Shown: positions 54,609 through 63,265, counted from the first letter of the stretch. The stretch is 64,000 bases of DNA from CAYWYR01 sp964462685 (GCA_964462685.1 CAYWYR010000010.1:1-64000); one strand, 5' to 3'. Translations and numbers: made by a program. Notes: generated by a model not told the origin, from the sequence alone.

Positions 54609-54746
54609 GCTATAAATTCTCGTATGTACGCTCCCTACATTGGCCGCTTCCTAGCTGTGGACGAGCTATGGGCAGAACAACCCGGCTGGAGCCCCTATCA
54701 CTATGCGATGAACAATCCCGTCATGTTCGAGGATAGGAGCGGGTAT
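54609..54746 (+). repeat. RHS core segment, copy 1
   Basis: Encodes INSRMYAPYIGRFLAVDELW followed by AEQPGWSPYHYAMNNPVMFEDRSGY, i.e. the conserved C-terminal end of the RHS-repeat-associated core. The 99 bases 54648-54746 match copy 4 (57758-57856) with three mismatches. The frame is open only back to 54579, where a TAG precedes it, so no complete RHS protein is attached. Confidence 0.85.
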
Positions 54747-55202
54747 AGAACTCGTGTTCTTTTAGATAGCGAAGGAGCAAGTGGAGCAGGCCATACAGCC
54801 ATAATGATTGGTGATGATGATGAAGGTTGGACATATTACAGTTATGACGGGGGTGCTTTAGAAGCTGCTGGTAAAAGTGAATATCAAATAGAACCCTTCG
54901 ATACATTTGAGGAATTTTTGTCAAGTGATGATGAAAATTTTTCAAGATATGATGAGTTTTTGGATTATGATACAGGGAAAAAGGCTGAGTGGGATATGAA
55001 AACATGGGCAGAAAAAGCGTTTAGTTATGGCCAGTATCGACTTGATGTTTATAATTGCTGTACAACAGTTGGTAGCACTCTCAGAGCGGGTGGCATATAC
55101 AAGAAACAAGATCCCCTTGTGCCTAAATGGTTTTTTGATTCCTTGAATGAAGAAAGCGGTGGAGAGCTTTATCAGATCATTCCTCTTGAAATACCCGAAT
55201 AG
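54624..55202 (+). CDS. RHS core fragment plus C-terminal toxin-like tip 1 (papain-like fold candidate)
   Basis: A 192-residue frame. Residues 1-41 are the RHS core end (YIGRFLAVDELW... NNPVMFEDRSGY). The tip (42-192) has GAGHTAIMIGDDDEGWTYYSYDGG and later DVYNCCTTVGSTLRAGGIY, the His...Cys order of papain-like/NlpC-P60-related amidases often seen as RHS tips in Bacteroidota. Peptidoglycan or protein cleavage is inferred. Only the RHS end is present, so it would need recombination into a full RHS gene to be exported. The immunity-like gene starts 9 bases later. Confidence 0.75.
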   Translation: MYAPYIGRFLAVDELWAEQPGWSPYHYAMNNPVMFEDRSGYRTRVLLDSEGASGAGHTAIMIGDDDEGWTYYSYDGGALEAAGKSEYQIEPFDTFEEFLSSDDENFSRYDEFLDYDTGKKAEWDMKTWAEKAFSYGQYRLDVYNCCTTVGSTLRAGGIYKKQDPLVPKWFFDSLNEESGGELYQIIPLEIPE

Positions 55203-55211
55203 GCAAATATC

Positions 55212-55742
55212 ATGAAAACTCTAGCAGCTATCGTATTAGGAATAGGGATCATTGTGATAGGGTTACTAGTGTTGTTTAATTATCTCAATGATAATATACT
55301 TATGTATACAAAGGGACATACTGAAAATGTAGAAGAATCTATAGATATGGGTGTTTTTGTTGCTGACTATAAGCTGTTACATAAAGATTTGGTAATTAAT
55401 GAACTAAAAATAGGTTTAGAAGATGCTTGGGTGGAATATTATTTCGCTGGTAATTCAGGTAGCAGTAGAGTTTTTAATCTTGATACTCAACATACTAAAC
55501 TTGTCTTGAAAACAGACATCAAAAATATACGCTCGGAAATTAAATCTCATAAATATTACTTATTTCGTAAATATTCTGATAGTATAGTAAAAAAAGCTAA
55601 TATTTGGAGTATCAACAGGTATTATTTAGATATACCATTCGATAAGGACGATTTAGACTTTGATACAATCACTTACTACTTAGTAGATAAAAAGAACGTC
55701 AAAGTTTTTGATACTTTGTCGTTAGTAAAAGTAGTTAAGTAA
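55212..55742 (+). CDS. membrane-anchored immunity-like protein for tip 1
   Basis: A 176-residue protein with an N-terminal membrane helix (about 4-27, LAAIVLGIGIIVIGLLVLFNYL) and an AT-rich, strand-rich periplasmic domain of unknown family. Its place right behind the toxin tip is that of immunity genes in polymorphic toxin systems. Periplasmic placement would suit a periplasm-acting, peptidoglycan-directed tip. Assignment rests on context alone. Confidence 0.62.
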   Translation: MKTLAAIVLGIGIIVIGLLVLFNYLNDNILMYTKGHTENVEESIDMGVFVADYKLLHKDLVINELKIGLEDAWVEYYFAGNSGSSRVFNLDTQHTKLVLKTDIKNIRSEIKSHKYYLFRKYSDSIVKKANIWSINRYYLDIPFDKDDLDFDTITYYLVDKKNVKVFDTLSLVKVVK

Positions 55743-55802
55743 AAACCATAAATGAAGAAGAAGTGAGTATTTCCCTATACTATAGCAAAGTAAACTATTA
55801 CC

Positions 55803-55857
55803 CCCCTACCCCTACCCCATGTTGTGTCCCGTCATGTATGAAGATAGGAGCGGGTAT
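55803..55857 (+). repeat. C-rich stretch and RHS core segment, copy 2 (short)
   Basis: 55828-55857 carries only the last 30 bases of the core (encoding PVMYEDRSGY). It is preceded by the C-rich run CCCCCCTACCCCTACCCC. The rest of the core is missing, so this copy is truncated at its 5' side. Confidence 0.75.
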
Positions 55858-56358
55858 ATTAGTTTGACACATAGAAGTGCTTCGGAATCTGAAGATATTC
55901 CACATGTTGACGAAGGGGCAAGGGAAGAAGGAGAAGATTTAGCTGGATTAAAGGCCAAAGATAAGTTAAAAGGTTTTTGGGACCACTTCTGGGTTTTTAT
56001 GGAAGGGGACAGAACCTATACGGATGATTTCGGCAAACAATGGGCTGTTGACGCTGACGGTGTGATAATCGGACCCGCCCTGATAACAGGTATGCCACCA
56101 GAGTTTTTGGGTGGACCTTTTAAGTAAAGGGCAACAAGCTTTAAGAATTGGCAGGAGATTATTTAATCCGGATTATGTACATGATGTTATTAAACCATCT
56201 ATTTTATCACAAGTTAAAAAAATTACTCCAGAGTAGTTGGAAATAATCCTGATATAGTAGTCAAGTATGGCAAAATAATACTTAAAGGTCCGAAAACTGG
56301 GCCGAAACCCGGTAAAACACTTAAAACTGATTTAAACATTAAGGACTTTTTAGATTAA
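55819..56358 (+). pseudogene. RHS tip 2, frameshifted twice
   Basis: The first frame (55819-56127) encodes PVMYEDRSGY and an acidic tip ending GGPFK-stop. The coding signal continues in the +1-shifted frame from about 56120 (SKGQQALRIGRRLFNPDYVHD to ITPE-stop at 56236), then returns to the first frame (56239-56358: GNNPDIVVKYGKIILKGPKT and DLNIKDFLD). Joined, these form one continuous tip whose end resembles C-termini of many RHS toxins. Two compensating shifts make it a probable pseudogene. The immunity-like gene begins one base after the last stop and looks intact. Confidence 0.72.
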
Positions 56359-56359
56359 T

Positions 56360-56698
56360 ATGAAATATAGCTATAGAATTAGTATACGTGTAGGAACAGA
56401 ATTACAAAATGAGGTACAATCGATTTTAGGCATACCATTTAAAATGGGTAAATACGCTATGGATTATCGTATTGAAAAAGAGGTTGATAAAGGATACTAC
56501 GATTTTATAAAAGTATTTATGGATATTCTAGAGCCGCATTTACAAAAATTATTTGAAATTGGATTAAAAACAGATAGTATTTCGATCTGGGCATTATACA
56601 GACTTAGTGAGAATAATGATATAAACCTAGAGTATAATCCAGAGTCATTGAAAAGACTTGGGGATAATGGTATAAGCCTATGTATAAGTTGCTATTAG
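56360..56698 (+). CDS. immunity-like protein for tip 2
   Basis: A 112-residue soluble protein (SYRISIRVGTELQNEVQSILG, DISIWALYRLSENNDINLEYN-like pattern, terminal ISLCISCY) with no signal peptide. It is AT-rich and placed at the end of the decayed toxin tip, where immunity genes are found. The frame runs into the next core segment, so the true C-terminus may have been altered by the recombination that placed copy 3. Family not identified. Confidence 0.6.
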   Translation: MKYSYRISIRVGTELQNEVQSILGIPFKMGKYAMDYRIEKEVDKGYYDFIKVFMDILEPHLQKLFEIGLKTDSISIWALYRLSENNDINLEYNPESLKRLGDNGISLCISCY

Positions 56699-57309
56699 TG
56701 CTATACATCGCCCAACCCGGCTGGAGCCCCTACCATTACGCCATGAACAATCCCGTCATGTTCGAGGATAGGAGCGGGTATTATCTAGAGTCGGCAGCTG
56801 ACATTGGCTTTATCGCCTATGACCTATATGACATTGGGATGACATTATATAATGGGGATGAAGTTTCTGGAGTACAATGGGCTGCCCTAGGTGGAGATGT
56901 TATAGGATTGCTAGTGCCGTTTGCCACCGGGGGTGGTGCAGCAGTAAGGGCCGCAGCACACGCTGATGATGTTGTCGATGCTGTTAAAACTGTGGACAAG
57001 GCTGTCGATGCAGGAAAATCTGGTAAAGCCCGTTTTATTGGTGATACAGATGGTAAACTTATTGATACCCAAACTACACCCAAAGGTAGTTATAATCAAC
57101 CGGATGGTTCAAGGACTGATATTTTGCAAGATAGACCACACTTCAATAAAAAAACAAAAGAAAATCATGGCACTACTCATACACATATACCGTATAAAAA
57201 TGTAGACCCAAACGGTAATGTCATAGAAGGTGTTAGTCGCAAAGATACAAGAACACCATCTTATTATGATGTAAAAAATATTATCAATGGAACTGCAAAG
57301 AAGAAATAG
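56680..57309 (+). CDS. RHS core fragment plus toxin-like tip 3
   Basis: A 209-residue frame whose first ~11 residues come from the preceding immunity gene region. Residues about 12-34 are the RHS core end. The tip has a hydrophobic Gly/Ala-rich segment (about 60-95, VQWAALGGDVIGLLVPFATGGGAAVRAA), common between core and catalytic part in RHS toxins, then a small Lys-rich domain with RPHFNKKTKENHGTTHTHIPYK and TPSYYDVKNIING. The clustered histidines suggest an RNase-type tip; a match to Ntox24-like domains is possible but from memory. The immunity-like gene starts 3 bases later. Confidence 0.7.
   Translation: MYKLLLVLYIAQPGWSPYHYAMNNPVMFEDRSGYYLESAADIGFIAYDLYDIGMTLYNGDEVSGVQWAALGGDVIGLLVPFATGGGAAVRAAAHADDVVDAVKTVDKAVDAGKSGKARFIGDTDGKLIDTQTTPKGSYNQPDGSRTDILQDRPHFNKKTKENHGTTHTHIPYKNVDPNGNVIEGVSRKDTRTPSYYDVKNIINGTAKKK
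56712..56781 (+). repeat. RHS core segment, copy 3
   Basis: Encodes QPGWSPYHYAMNNPVMFEDRSGY (written in two parts here: QPGWSPYHYAMNNP and VMFEDRSGY). It differs from copies 1 and 4 by several silent changes (TACCATTACGCCATG against TATCACTATGCGATG), so it is an older or differently derived copy. The junction with unrelated upstream DNA is sharp at about 56711. Confidence 0.82.
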
Positions 57310-57312
57310 AAT

Positions 57313-57687
57313 ATGAATAGAATTATATATAAATGTTTAGAAATTAATAAAATTGTTTTAGATGAGAGCTTTGTTACTGGAATGCGGTGGAGAAATGAGA
57401 ATGGTAAAGATTTAGAAATTTATATTGATTGGTGTGGACAAGATGACTTAAAAAATAAAATTGACTTTATGAAAGTTAAAACAAAAGTCAAATTCGAATT
57501 AGCGTATAATGTTGCGATAGATTTTAAATTCAGCGGTACATGGACATTGGGTTCTCCTGAAATAACTAGCTTTAAAATCACCAAAGATGGTGATGCTTAC
57601 GTTGCAGACATCCGTTTTGATTTTGCACCTGTGGGATATATACATGTAGAATGCAGAAGTGTAGAATTTATAATAGAAGAAATATAA
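57313..57687 (+). CDS. immunity-like protein for tip 3
   Basis: A 124-residue soluble, strand-rich protein (LEIYIDWCGQDDLKNKIDF, DFKFSGTWTLGSPEITSFKI, VADIRFDFAPVGYIHVEC) with no leader. It is AT-rich like tip 3 and lies three bases behind it. The beta-rich profile resembles other small immunity proteins, but no family was recognised. Assignment by context. Confidence 0.62.
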   Translation: MNRIIYKCLEINKIVLDESFVTGMRWRNENGKDLEIYIDWCGQDDLKNKIDFMKVKTKVKFELAYNVAIDFKFSGTWTLGSPEITSFKITKDGDAYVADIRFDFAPVGYIHVECRSVEFIIEEI

Positions 57688-57751
57688 CCGTTATTCAATA
57701 ATAGTTGTTTTGCTTTTTTTACAAAACAATTCACAAATATAGATAGCAGTC

Positions 57752-57856
57752 GGCATGTTCCTAGCGGTGGATGAGCTATGGGCAGAACAACCCGGCTGGA
57801 GCCCCTATCACTATGCGATGAACAATCCCGTCATGTACGAGGATAGGAGCGGGTAT
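57752..57856 (+). repeat. RHS core segment, copy 4 (empty)
   Basis: Encodes FLAVDELWAEQPGWSPYHY and AMNNPVMYEDRSGY. The 77 bases 57780-57856 match copy 1 (54670-54746) with a single mismatch. The frame continues only 13 codons (NTKSSIPPPSFSK) to a TAA at 57896, through a run of ten C residues, so no toxin tip is attached. Confidence 0.85.
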
Positions 57857-57898
57857 AATACTAAGTCTTCAATCCCCCCCCCCTCCTTCTCCAAATAA
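57755..57898 (+). pseudogene. terminal RHS core remnant without tip
   Basis: A 47-codon frame from ATG 57755: core end plus 13 residues encoded over a C10 tract. It marks the right boundary of the array before the TspO-like gene. It could be the acceptor end left after a tip was lost or exchanged. Confidence 0.6.
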
Positions 57899-57959
57899 AT
57901 ATTTCTGCTTTCGTCGTACTAGGTGGTAGTATGATAAGTAACTGTAAAAGAGAATAGAT

Positions 57960-58745
57960 ATGAGTAAAGTGGGAATACTGGTGATCAATCTGATCACCTA
58001 CGGGTTTATGATATGGGCGAATTATTATACAAATTCAGGCGCATATAACGGCGAGAACATCGGCCAGATATCAAGTGAGCTTCAGAACCTTATCTCTCCC
58101 GCTCCGCCGGCTTTTTCTATATGGTCGCTTATCTTTGTAGGCATATTAATATTTATAATATCATCTTTCTATGGCGAAAGGAAAGGTCTGGCGGAACAGA
58201 GCAAGGCCTGGCCATGGCTGGCCTTATCTAATATCCTGAACGGTACTTGGGGCTTTCTGTTTATCGGTGGTAACTACCCGCTTTCGGTTCTGGTAATGCT
58301 CGCTCTTCTTTTCTGTGTAACGAAAATAGCTGTCAACCTTAGGATGGAGCTTGATGATGAGCCGCTGCGGGTTATCTTTACTATATGGTGGCCGATTGTA
58401 ATCTATCTCGGGTGGTTGATAGCAGCTACTTTGGCCAATATCGCTACAACTCTTGTATCACTTGGCGTTGAACCATATACCGATACCGCTCAGTTCATCG
58501 CAATCGGAGTTCTGCTAGTGGCTATGGTTATTTACCTTATGCTTATCAAATACAGGAATATGAGAGAGGCGGCAGGTGTTGGCGTATGGGCATTAGCCTG
58601 GATAGCTACCGAACAGTGGGATCAGAATCTTGTTATTTCCTATACGGCGATCGCTATCGCAGCGGTAATCTCTATAGCAGCGGCTATGCATGCCTTCAAA
58701 AACAAAGACACCTCCCCGATGGCAAAGATCATGAACAAATCATGA
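57960..58745 (+). CDS. TspO/MBR-like tryptophan-rich membrane protein
   Basis: A 261-residue protein with about seven membrane helices. TspO-like phrases: SPAPPAFSIWSLIFVGILIFI (about 47-67; the P-P-x-x-x-x-x-W-x-x-I/L/F motif), WPWLALSNILNGTWGFLF and IWWPIVIYLGWLIAATLANIATTLV (about 141-165). TspO proteins bind porphyrins and act as redox or stress sensors. Length is greater than the usual 150-180 residues but similar to the longer tryptophan-rich relatives in Bacteroidota. It starts about 60 bases after the RHS array and is unrelated to it in composition. Confidence 0.75.
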   Translation: MSKVGILVINLITYGFMIWANYYTNSGAYNGENIGQISSELQNLISPAPPAFSIWSLIFVGILIFIISSFYGERKGLAEQSKAWPWLALSNILNGTWGFLFIGGNYPLSVLVMLALLFCVTKIAVNLRMELDDEPLRVIFTIWWPIVIYLGWLIAATLANIATTLVSLGVEPYTDTAQFIAIGVLLVAMVIYLMLIKYRNMREAAGVGVWALAWIATEQWDQNLVISYTAIAIAAVISIAAAMHAFKNKDTSPMAKIMNKS

Positions 58746-58849
58746 CTTCATAATGAATGGCTTGTTTAGAATAATCAAAATATTATCACATCTGATACTT
58801 TATCGAATCTGAAAGTAACTGAAATATAGTAAAAAACACAGTTTATCAG

Positions 58850-59626
58850 ATGGAAATATTCGATTTTTCGATATTCGCGGAATCCAGTGCTTGGATAGCT
58901 TTACTCACCCTGACTTTGCTCGAGGTAGTGCTCGGGGTTGATAATGTGATATTCATATCTATCCTTGCATCAAAACTCCCTAAAAAGCAGCAACCTAAGG
59001 CTAGAAATCTCGGCCTTCTGCTTGCTATGGTTATGAGGATAATCATGCTGTTTGGGGTTTCATGGCTTATGGCCTCTACCGAGCCGCTTTTTTCGCTTTT
59101 TGCATGGGATTTCTCAATCCGTGATCTGATAATGTTACTTGGCGGATTATTCCTTATCGGTAAATCCGTATCGGAGATTCACTCCAAGATGGAAGGCGAG
59201 GATCAAGATGCCAATACCGGAAAAGCCGTTAATTTTGGATCGGTGCTGGTTCAGATACTCTTGCTTGATCTGGTATTCTCTTTCGATTCGATCATAACTG
59301 CGATCGGCCTATCTGATTCCCTGCTTATCATAATAATCGCAATAATAGTGGCTGTAACAGTAATGATGATCTTCGCTGGCCGCATATCGGATTTCATTGA
59401 AAAACACCCTACACTTCAGATCCTCGCGCTTTCATTCTTGATTTTGATAGGCTTTATGCTGACCCTGGAAGGTTTCCACAAAGAAATAGAAAAAGGTTAC
59501 ATATATTTTGCGGTTGCCTTCTCCTTGATCGTGGAGATTGTAAATATGCGCGTCCGCAAGAAAGCCTCTCCGGTAAAACTCAAAAAACGTATGGTCAAAC
59601 CGGATGAGGCCGTCGATATAGCGTAA
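58850..59626 (+). CDS. TerC-family membrane protein
   Basis: A 258-residue protein with seven helices. It begins FAESSAWIALLTLTLLEVVLGVDNVIFISILASKLP, the TerC signature with the acidic VVLGVDN ion-binding motif, repeated in the second half as ILLLDLVFSFDSIITAIGL (about 136-154). The family is implicated in Mn2+ export and in loading of exported metalloproteins, and was named for tellurium resistance. No other ter genes are present, so a general metal-efflux role is more likely. Confidence 0.9.
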   Translation: MEIFDFSIFAESSAWIALLTLTLLEVVLGVDNVIFISILASKLPKKQQPKARNLGLLLAMVMRIIMLFGVSWLMASTEPLFSLFAWDFSIRDLIMLLGGLFLIGKSVSEIHSKMEGEDQDANTGKAVNFGSVLVQILLLDLVFSFDSIITAIGLSDSLLIIIIAIIVAVTVMMIFAGRISDFIEKHPTLQILALSFLILIGFMLTLEGFHKEIEKGYIYFAVAFSLIVEIVNMRVRKKASPVKLKKRMVKPDEAVDIA

Positions 59627-59656
59627 AACTAAAGTTCTAAAGTTGGAGATCTGGAA

Positions 59657-62600
59657 CTAACGCACGATAAACTTACCAGACTCGTTTTCAGCTCCGTTTT
59701 GTAACGCGTAGAAATAGATCCCGGGTTGCAGGTATAACTTGATTGTATTCTTCTCACCGGCCTGGGTTTTAATCAATTTACCAGTAATATCATATATATC
59801 GATCTGTGTTCCTGGGTTTGATTCCGGTAGAATCAGTGTATTGTTGTCATCATTGTACCAAACAATACCCCTATTGGCTGAGTTTACAGATGTAAAGAAA
59901 AACTCGTAGTATTCTGAGGCTTCAGACCGGCACCCGTTTCTGAAAATGAACACACGATAAAAACCGCTTTCTTGCGGATAAAAATCCCTCTCATTACTTA
60001 CCGTGATATGGGAATCAGCAGTCTGTAACTGCCATTCATAGTCGTCACCTATCTGAGTAGCTCTAAGCCCTTTTTCATCATCTATTGTTTCGATTTCGGT
60101 AATATCTGGTGTCTGTCTTATTTCCACAGAGCCTGTAAGTGTATCTGTACAGATACTGTTTGTAGCGGTTAACGTGTAGCTATAAACTCCAAAACTATCT
60201 ACTGTGAACTCTATTCCATTCTGCCCTACAAACCTTATTTCAACATTTAAATCGCCGATTTCAAGATCGAACTCCGTATTATCGGGATAGTTGACGTCAA
60301 TATCAATATATCCGAAATTCAAATGGCACAAAGGCTCCCTGAATGTATAGCCTGATACATCTGGGGTAGCATATATGGTAACGACAATACTGTCGGTTTC
60401 CTCTGTTTGTGTTATGGTGTTTGTCCTATTGACTGTCAGAGTATGTACACCTGCCATATCCCATATTACTGTAGGTTTACTGGTAATGGCATCCGATATT
60501 TCCCCACCTGTATCCAGCTCCCATTGATATTCATAATCGGGCGAATTGAAAGTAAAGTACTGGCTTGATGCACCAATACAGGCCTCCTCTCGACCTGAAA
60601 TTGTTAAAGGCGCGTCATCGGATAGATTAACGGGATATTCTTGCGAGAAAATACAGTCTGCTTGAGTTAGATTGATGATTATCTTCCCATCTCCCGGGCC
60701 TGCCCACTGCACTGTAAGGGTCGAATCTGTTTGGCTGGTGATAGTTCCTAATTCGATATCGAATGATATTCCTTCCGCATTTGTAGCATAGCTATAAGTT
60801 TCCTCGCAAGTGCTACATGTAGCATCAACCCCGTTAAACGAGAGCATTGGCGGAAGTACAAGGTCTAATTCTTTTTCGAAGGTGTACTCACAGCCTGAAG
60901 CTGTGTTGATTACCCTGGCATATAGATTTCCTTCGGCAAGAAAGACTACGTTAACTGTAGCCGATGTATCACCTATCACCGAGCCGTTGATAGGGTTCCA
61001 CCACTGCAATTGCCAGTCATCAGGTATATTTATCGAAAATTCCGTTGGCTGGTTAAGGCATACTTCATCCGGGCCGCTGATTGTGATATCTTCCGGAGGG
61101 TCAACATAAAGCGTACGGGTTACGGTCTGGATACAGTTCTCTCTTCCCGCAAGTGTAATATCTACCGATATTGTAAGGGAATCCTGGATTTTATCGATAT
61201 CAAAGTTGGATATCGTGACAATTGGGTTCTCATCACCGAGATCGGTGCCATACCAACCGAGAGACCATTTATAATTATATCCGTTTTTCCTTTGTACCAT
61301 AACTGGTAGCGATCCTACACCGCATATCGTATCGCTCAGTACACCATCCTCCCCGGAAATCTCAAAATCCGAGAAATAATCAGGAGCAAGTATGATCTTA
61401 TTACTTTCTATATTCCCGAAAGTAGAATATATCCTATATCTTCCCTCTAAATCGGCCGGCATGTCAAATGTTATGTTCAAAGTGTCCGTTACCTGATCTA
61501 CGGATAAAAGAATGTCGCCCTGCCCACTTAAATTCTGGAGGTAAGTCTCTATCATTTGGGGATTAGGGGAGTTGTTGAGCCTGATATTAGCTGATTCTTG
61601 CGTTCCCGGGCATAATACGCTATCCGCGGTCAAGATAATCGTTGGCCCTAGCAGACTCGGTATCTGATATTTAACAATATAACCGTCGCTATCTTCTCTA
61701 GCGCTAGGTTGGTGTGCTTGTTTATTGAAAAAATCGTCCTCCCATGTATATCCCGCGATAACGATCTCATCCGGCGTAGCATCGATCGCATATCCTACAT
61801 CTACTGAGTCCGCCCCTAAGTAGGACATCAATAGCACCTCGCCATCCGAATCTATCACAGAATAAAACGCATCCAACCTGCCGCCCGGCATTTGCTGATA
61901 TGCGTTCTTTGGGGCAATATTGGTAATACTATTTGATGTGCCGACTATAACAAAGCCATCCCTCACCGAGGATATTCCAAAAGCCTGATCATTACTTGGC
62001 CCGTAATAAACTCTTGTCCAGTCCAGGCCGGCGGCATTAGTCTTGGCAATAAAAGCATTTGCATCGTTACCGATTCCGGGTATAAGGTTAAATGTCATAG
62101 GAAGGTTAGAGGAGTTAGAGAACCCGCAGAACGCCAATTCCGAATTTCTGATCTCTAAACCTGTTATTTCTTCTTGGCCCGTTCCGCCATAATATGAGCT
62201 TCTGACCAGCGTTCCATCCCTGCGGTAGGTCTGTAGCCATGCATCCCAGTCGCCTCCACCATAACCGGATTGCAATTGGATACCCAGACCAATTCCAATA
62301 GATGATACCGAGCCGCCGACATGTATATTAACTCCATCTGTTTCTACCACATTGAACAGATCAATATCATTGCCACCAGCGTAGCTACCCCATAACCTGT
62401 CGCCATCTGGGGTAAATAGTGCTATCATACCATCAAACTCGCCCTGTATCTGAAGAATATTTCCGTTTGCGGCAATATCGGTTGTACTTGTAGTATAGCC
62501 GACTGCGACCATATTATCGAATTCGTCAAAGGCCGCATCAGTTATGGCATCATCACCGCTACCACCATAGTATGTACAATACTCCAGATCACCATTGAAT

Positions 62601-63265
62601 AACGAGAACTTAGCTAAAAAACCGTCGCTGTCCCCACCATTAAACCCCCTTTGATGTGAATTAATATCAGTGGGTAGGTTAAAAGAATTGGTCTGCCCCG
62701 CCACCACTATGTTACTTGCATTGTCATCAATAGCTATACCGTGGATAACATCAATCGAATTACCCCCGAAGTAAGTCGCCCACCTTCTTCTGCCATTATT
62801 GTCAAATCTCGCTATAAAAGCATCAGTACCGCCAAGGCTGGTACTGAACTGGCCATTGAAAGATATAGAGCCCTTACTGTCGGTATATCCGGCAACTATT
62901 ATCTGCCCGAACCTTGAAAGAGCTACAGCAGTTATCCTATCAGCCTCTATGCCGCCGTAGAAAGTAGCGAAATCACTGTTTGCGGTTTGTTTTTCCAGAT
63001 ACTTACTTATTTTCTCATGAATCTTATCATTATCTGAAATATTCGCAGTACCTTGATTGCCTTGGTTACCATGATTGCCATGAGTTTCTGAGATGGTTGC
63101 CTTAAGTTTCTGGAAACACTTCTCTAACACCGCATTTCTGGTCTTTAGATTCAACGGCGTATCTGAACCATAGTGTGAAGTTGTGGCAAGGCAGATAAAG
63201 ATTGATAATAGCGATAATCTGTAAAGAGAAATCACGTTGGTATAGATTTTCATAGTTAGGCTCAA
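59657..63265 (-). CDS. very large secreted SBBP-repeat protein with Ig/PKD-like domains and T9SS sorting domain
   Basis: A 1202-residue protein. Signal peptide about 12-30. A short HGNHGNQGNQG tract (about 62-72) precedes an SBBP-type propeller (about 100-535) in which phrases like FYGGIEADRITAVALSRFG, TYFGGNSIDVIHGIAIDDN and YYGGSGDDAITDAAFDEFD recur every ~55 residues. Then come several Ig/PKD-like domains (about 545-1110; e.g. VLCPGTQESANIRL, ISGPDEVCLNQPTEFSI). The last ~65 residues (TQIDIYDITGKLIKTQAG... LQPGIYFYALQNG) are a type A T9SS sorting domain. It is probably a cell-surface adhesin. It stands alone on the minus strand and converges with terC. Confidence 0.85.
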   Translation of the reverse strand: MSLTMKIYTNVISLYRLSLLSIFICLATTSHYGSDTPLNLKTRNAVLEKCFQKLKATISETHGNHGNQGNQGTANISDNDKIHEKISKYLEKQTANSDFATFYGGIEADRITAVALSRFGQIIVAGYTDSKGSISFNGQFSTSLGGTDAFIARFDNNGRRRWATYFGGNSIDVIHGIAIDDNASNIVVAGQTNSFNLPTDINSHQRGFNGGDSDGFLAKFSLFNGDLEYCTYYGGSGDDAITDAAFDEFDNMVAVGYTTSTTDIAANGNILQIQGEFDGMIALFTPDGDRLWGSYAGGNDIDLFNVVETDGVNIHVGGSVSSIGIGLGIQLQSGYGGGDWDAWLQTYRRDGTLVRSSYYGGTGQEEITGLEIRNSELAFCGFSNSSNLPMTFNLIPGIGNDANAFIAKTNAAGLDWTRVYYGPSNDQAFGISSVRDGFVIVGTSNSITNIAPKNAYQQMPGGRLDAFYSVIDSDGEVLLMSYLGADSVDVGYAIDATPDEIVIAGYTWEDDFFNKQAHQPSAREDSDGYIVKYQIPSLLGPTIILTADSVLCPGTQESANIRLNNSPNPQMIETYLQNLSGQGDILLSVDQVTDTLNITFDMPADLEGRYRIYSTFGNIESNKIILAPDYFSDFEISGEDGVLSDTICGVGSLPVMVQRKNGYNYKWSLGWYGTDLGDENPIVTISNFDIDKIQDSLTISVDITLAGRENCIQTVTRTLYVDPPEDITISGPDEVCLNQPTEFSINIPDDWQLQWWNPINGSVIGDTSATVNVVFLAEGNLYARVINTASGCEYTFEKELDLVLPPMLSFNGVDATCSTCEETYSYATNAEGISFDIELGTITSQTDSTLTVQWAGPGDGKIIINLTQADCIFSQEYPVNLSDDAPLTISGREEACIGASSQYFTFNSPDYEYQWELDTGGEISDAITSKPTVIWDMAGVHTLTVNRTNTITQTEETDSIVVTIYATPDVSGYTFREPLCHLNFGYIDIDVNYPDNTEFDLEIGDLNVEIRFVGQNGIEFTVDSFGVYSYTLTATNSICTDTLTGSVEIRQTPDITEIETIDDEKGLRATQIGDDYEWQLQTADSHITVSNERDFYPQESGFYRVFIFRNGCRSEASEYYEFFFTSVNSANRGIVWYNDDNNTLILPESNPGTQIDIYDITGKLIKTQAGEKNTIKLYLQPGIYFYALQNGAENESGKFIVR

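Noticed and set aside
54550..57898. CRISPR array or simple tandem repeat
   Set aside because: The repeated units encode the RHS core and are separated by genes of unequal length, not by short spacers.
60810..61309. Plus-strand frames opposite the giant SBBP gene
   Set aside because: Antisense shadows of a clear 1202-codon gene.
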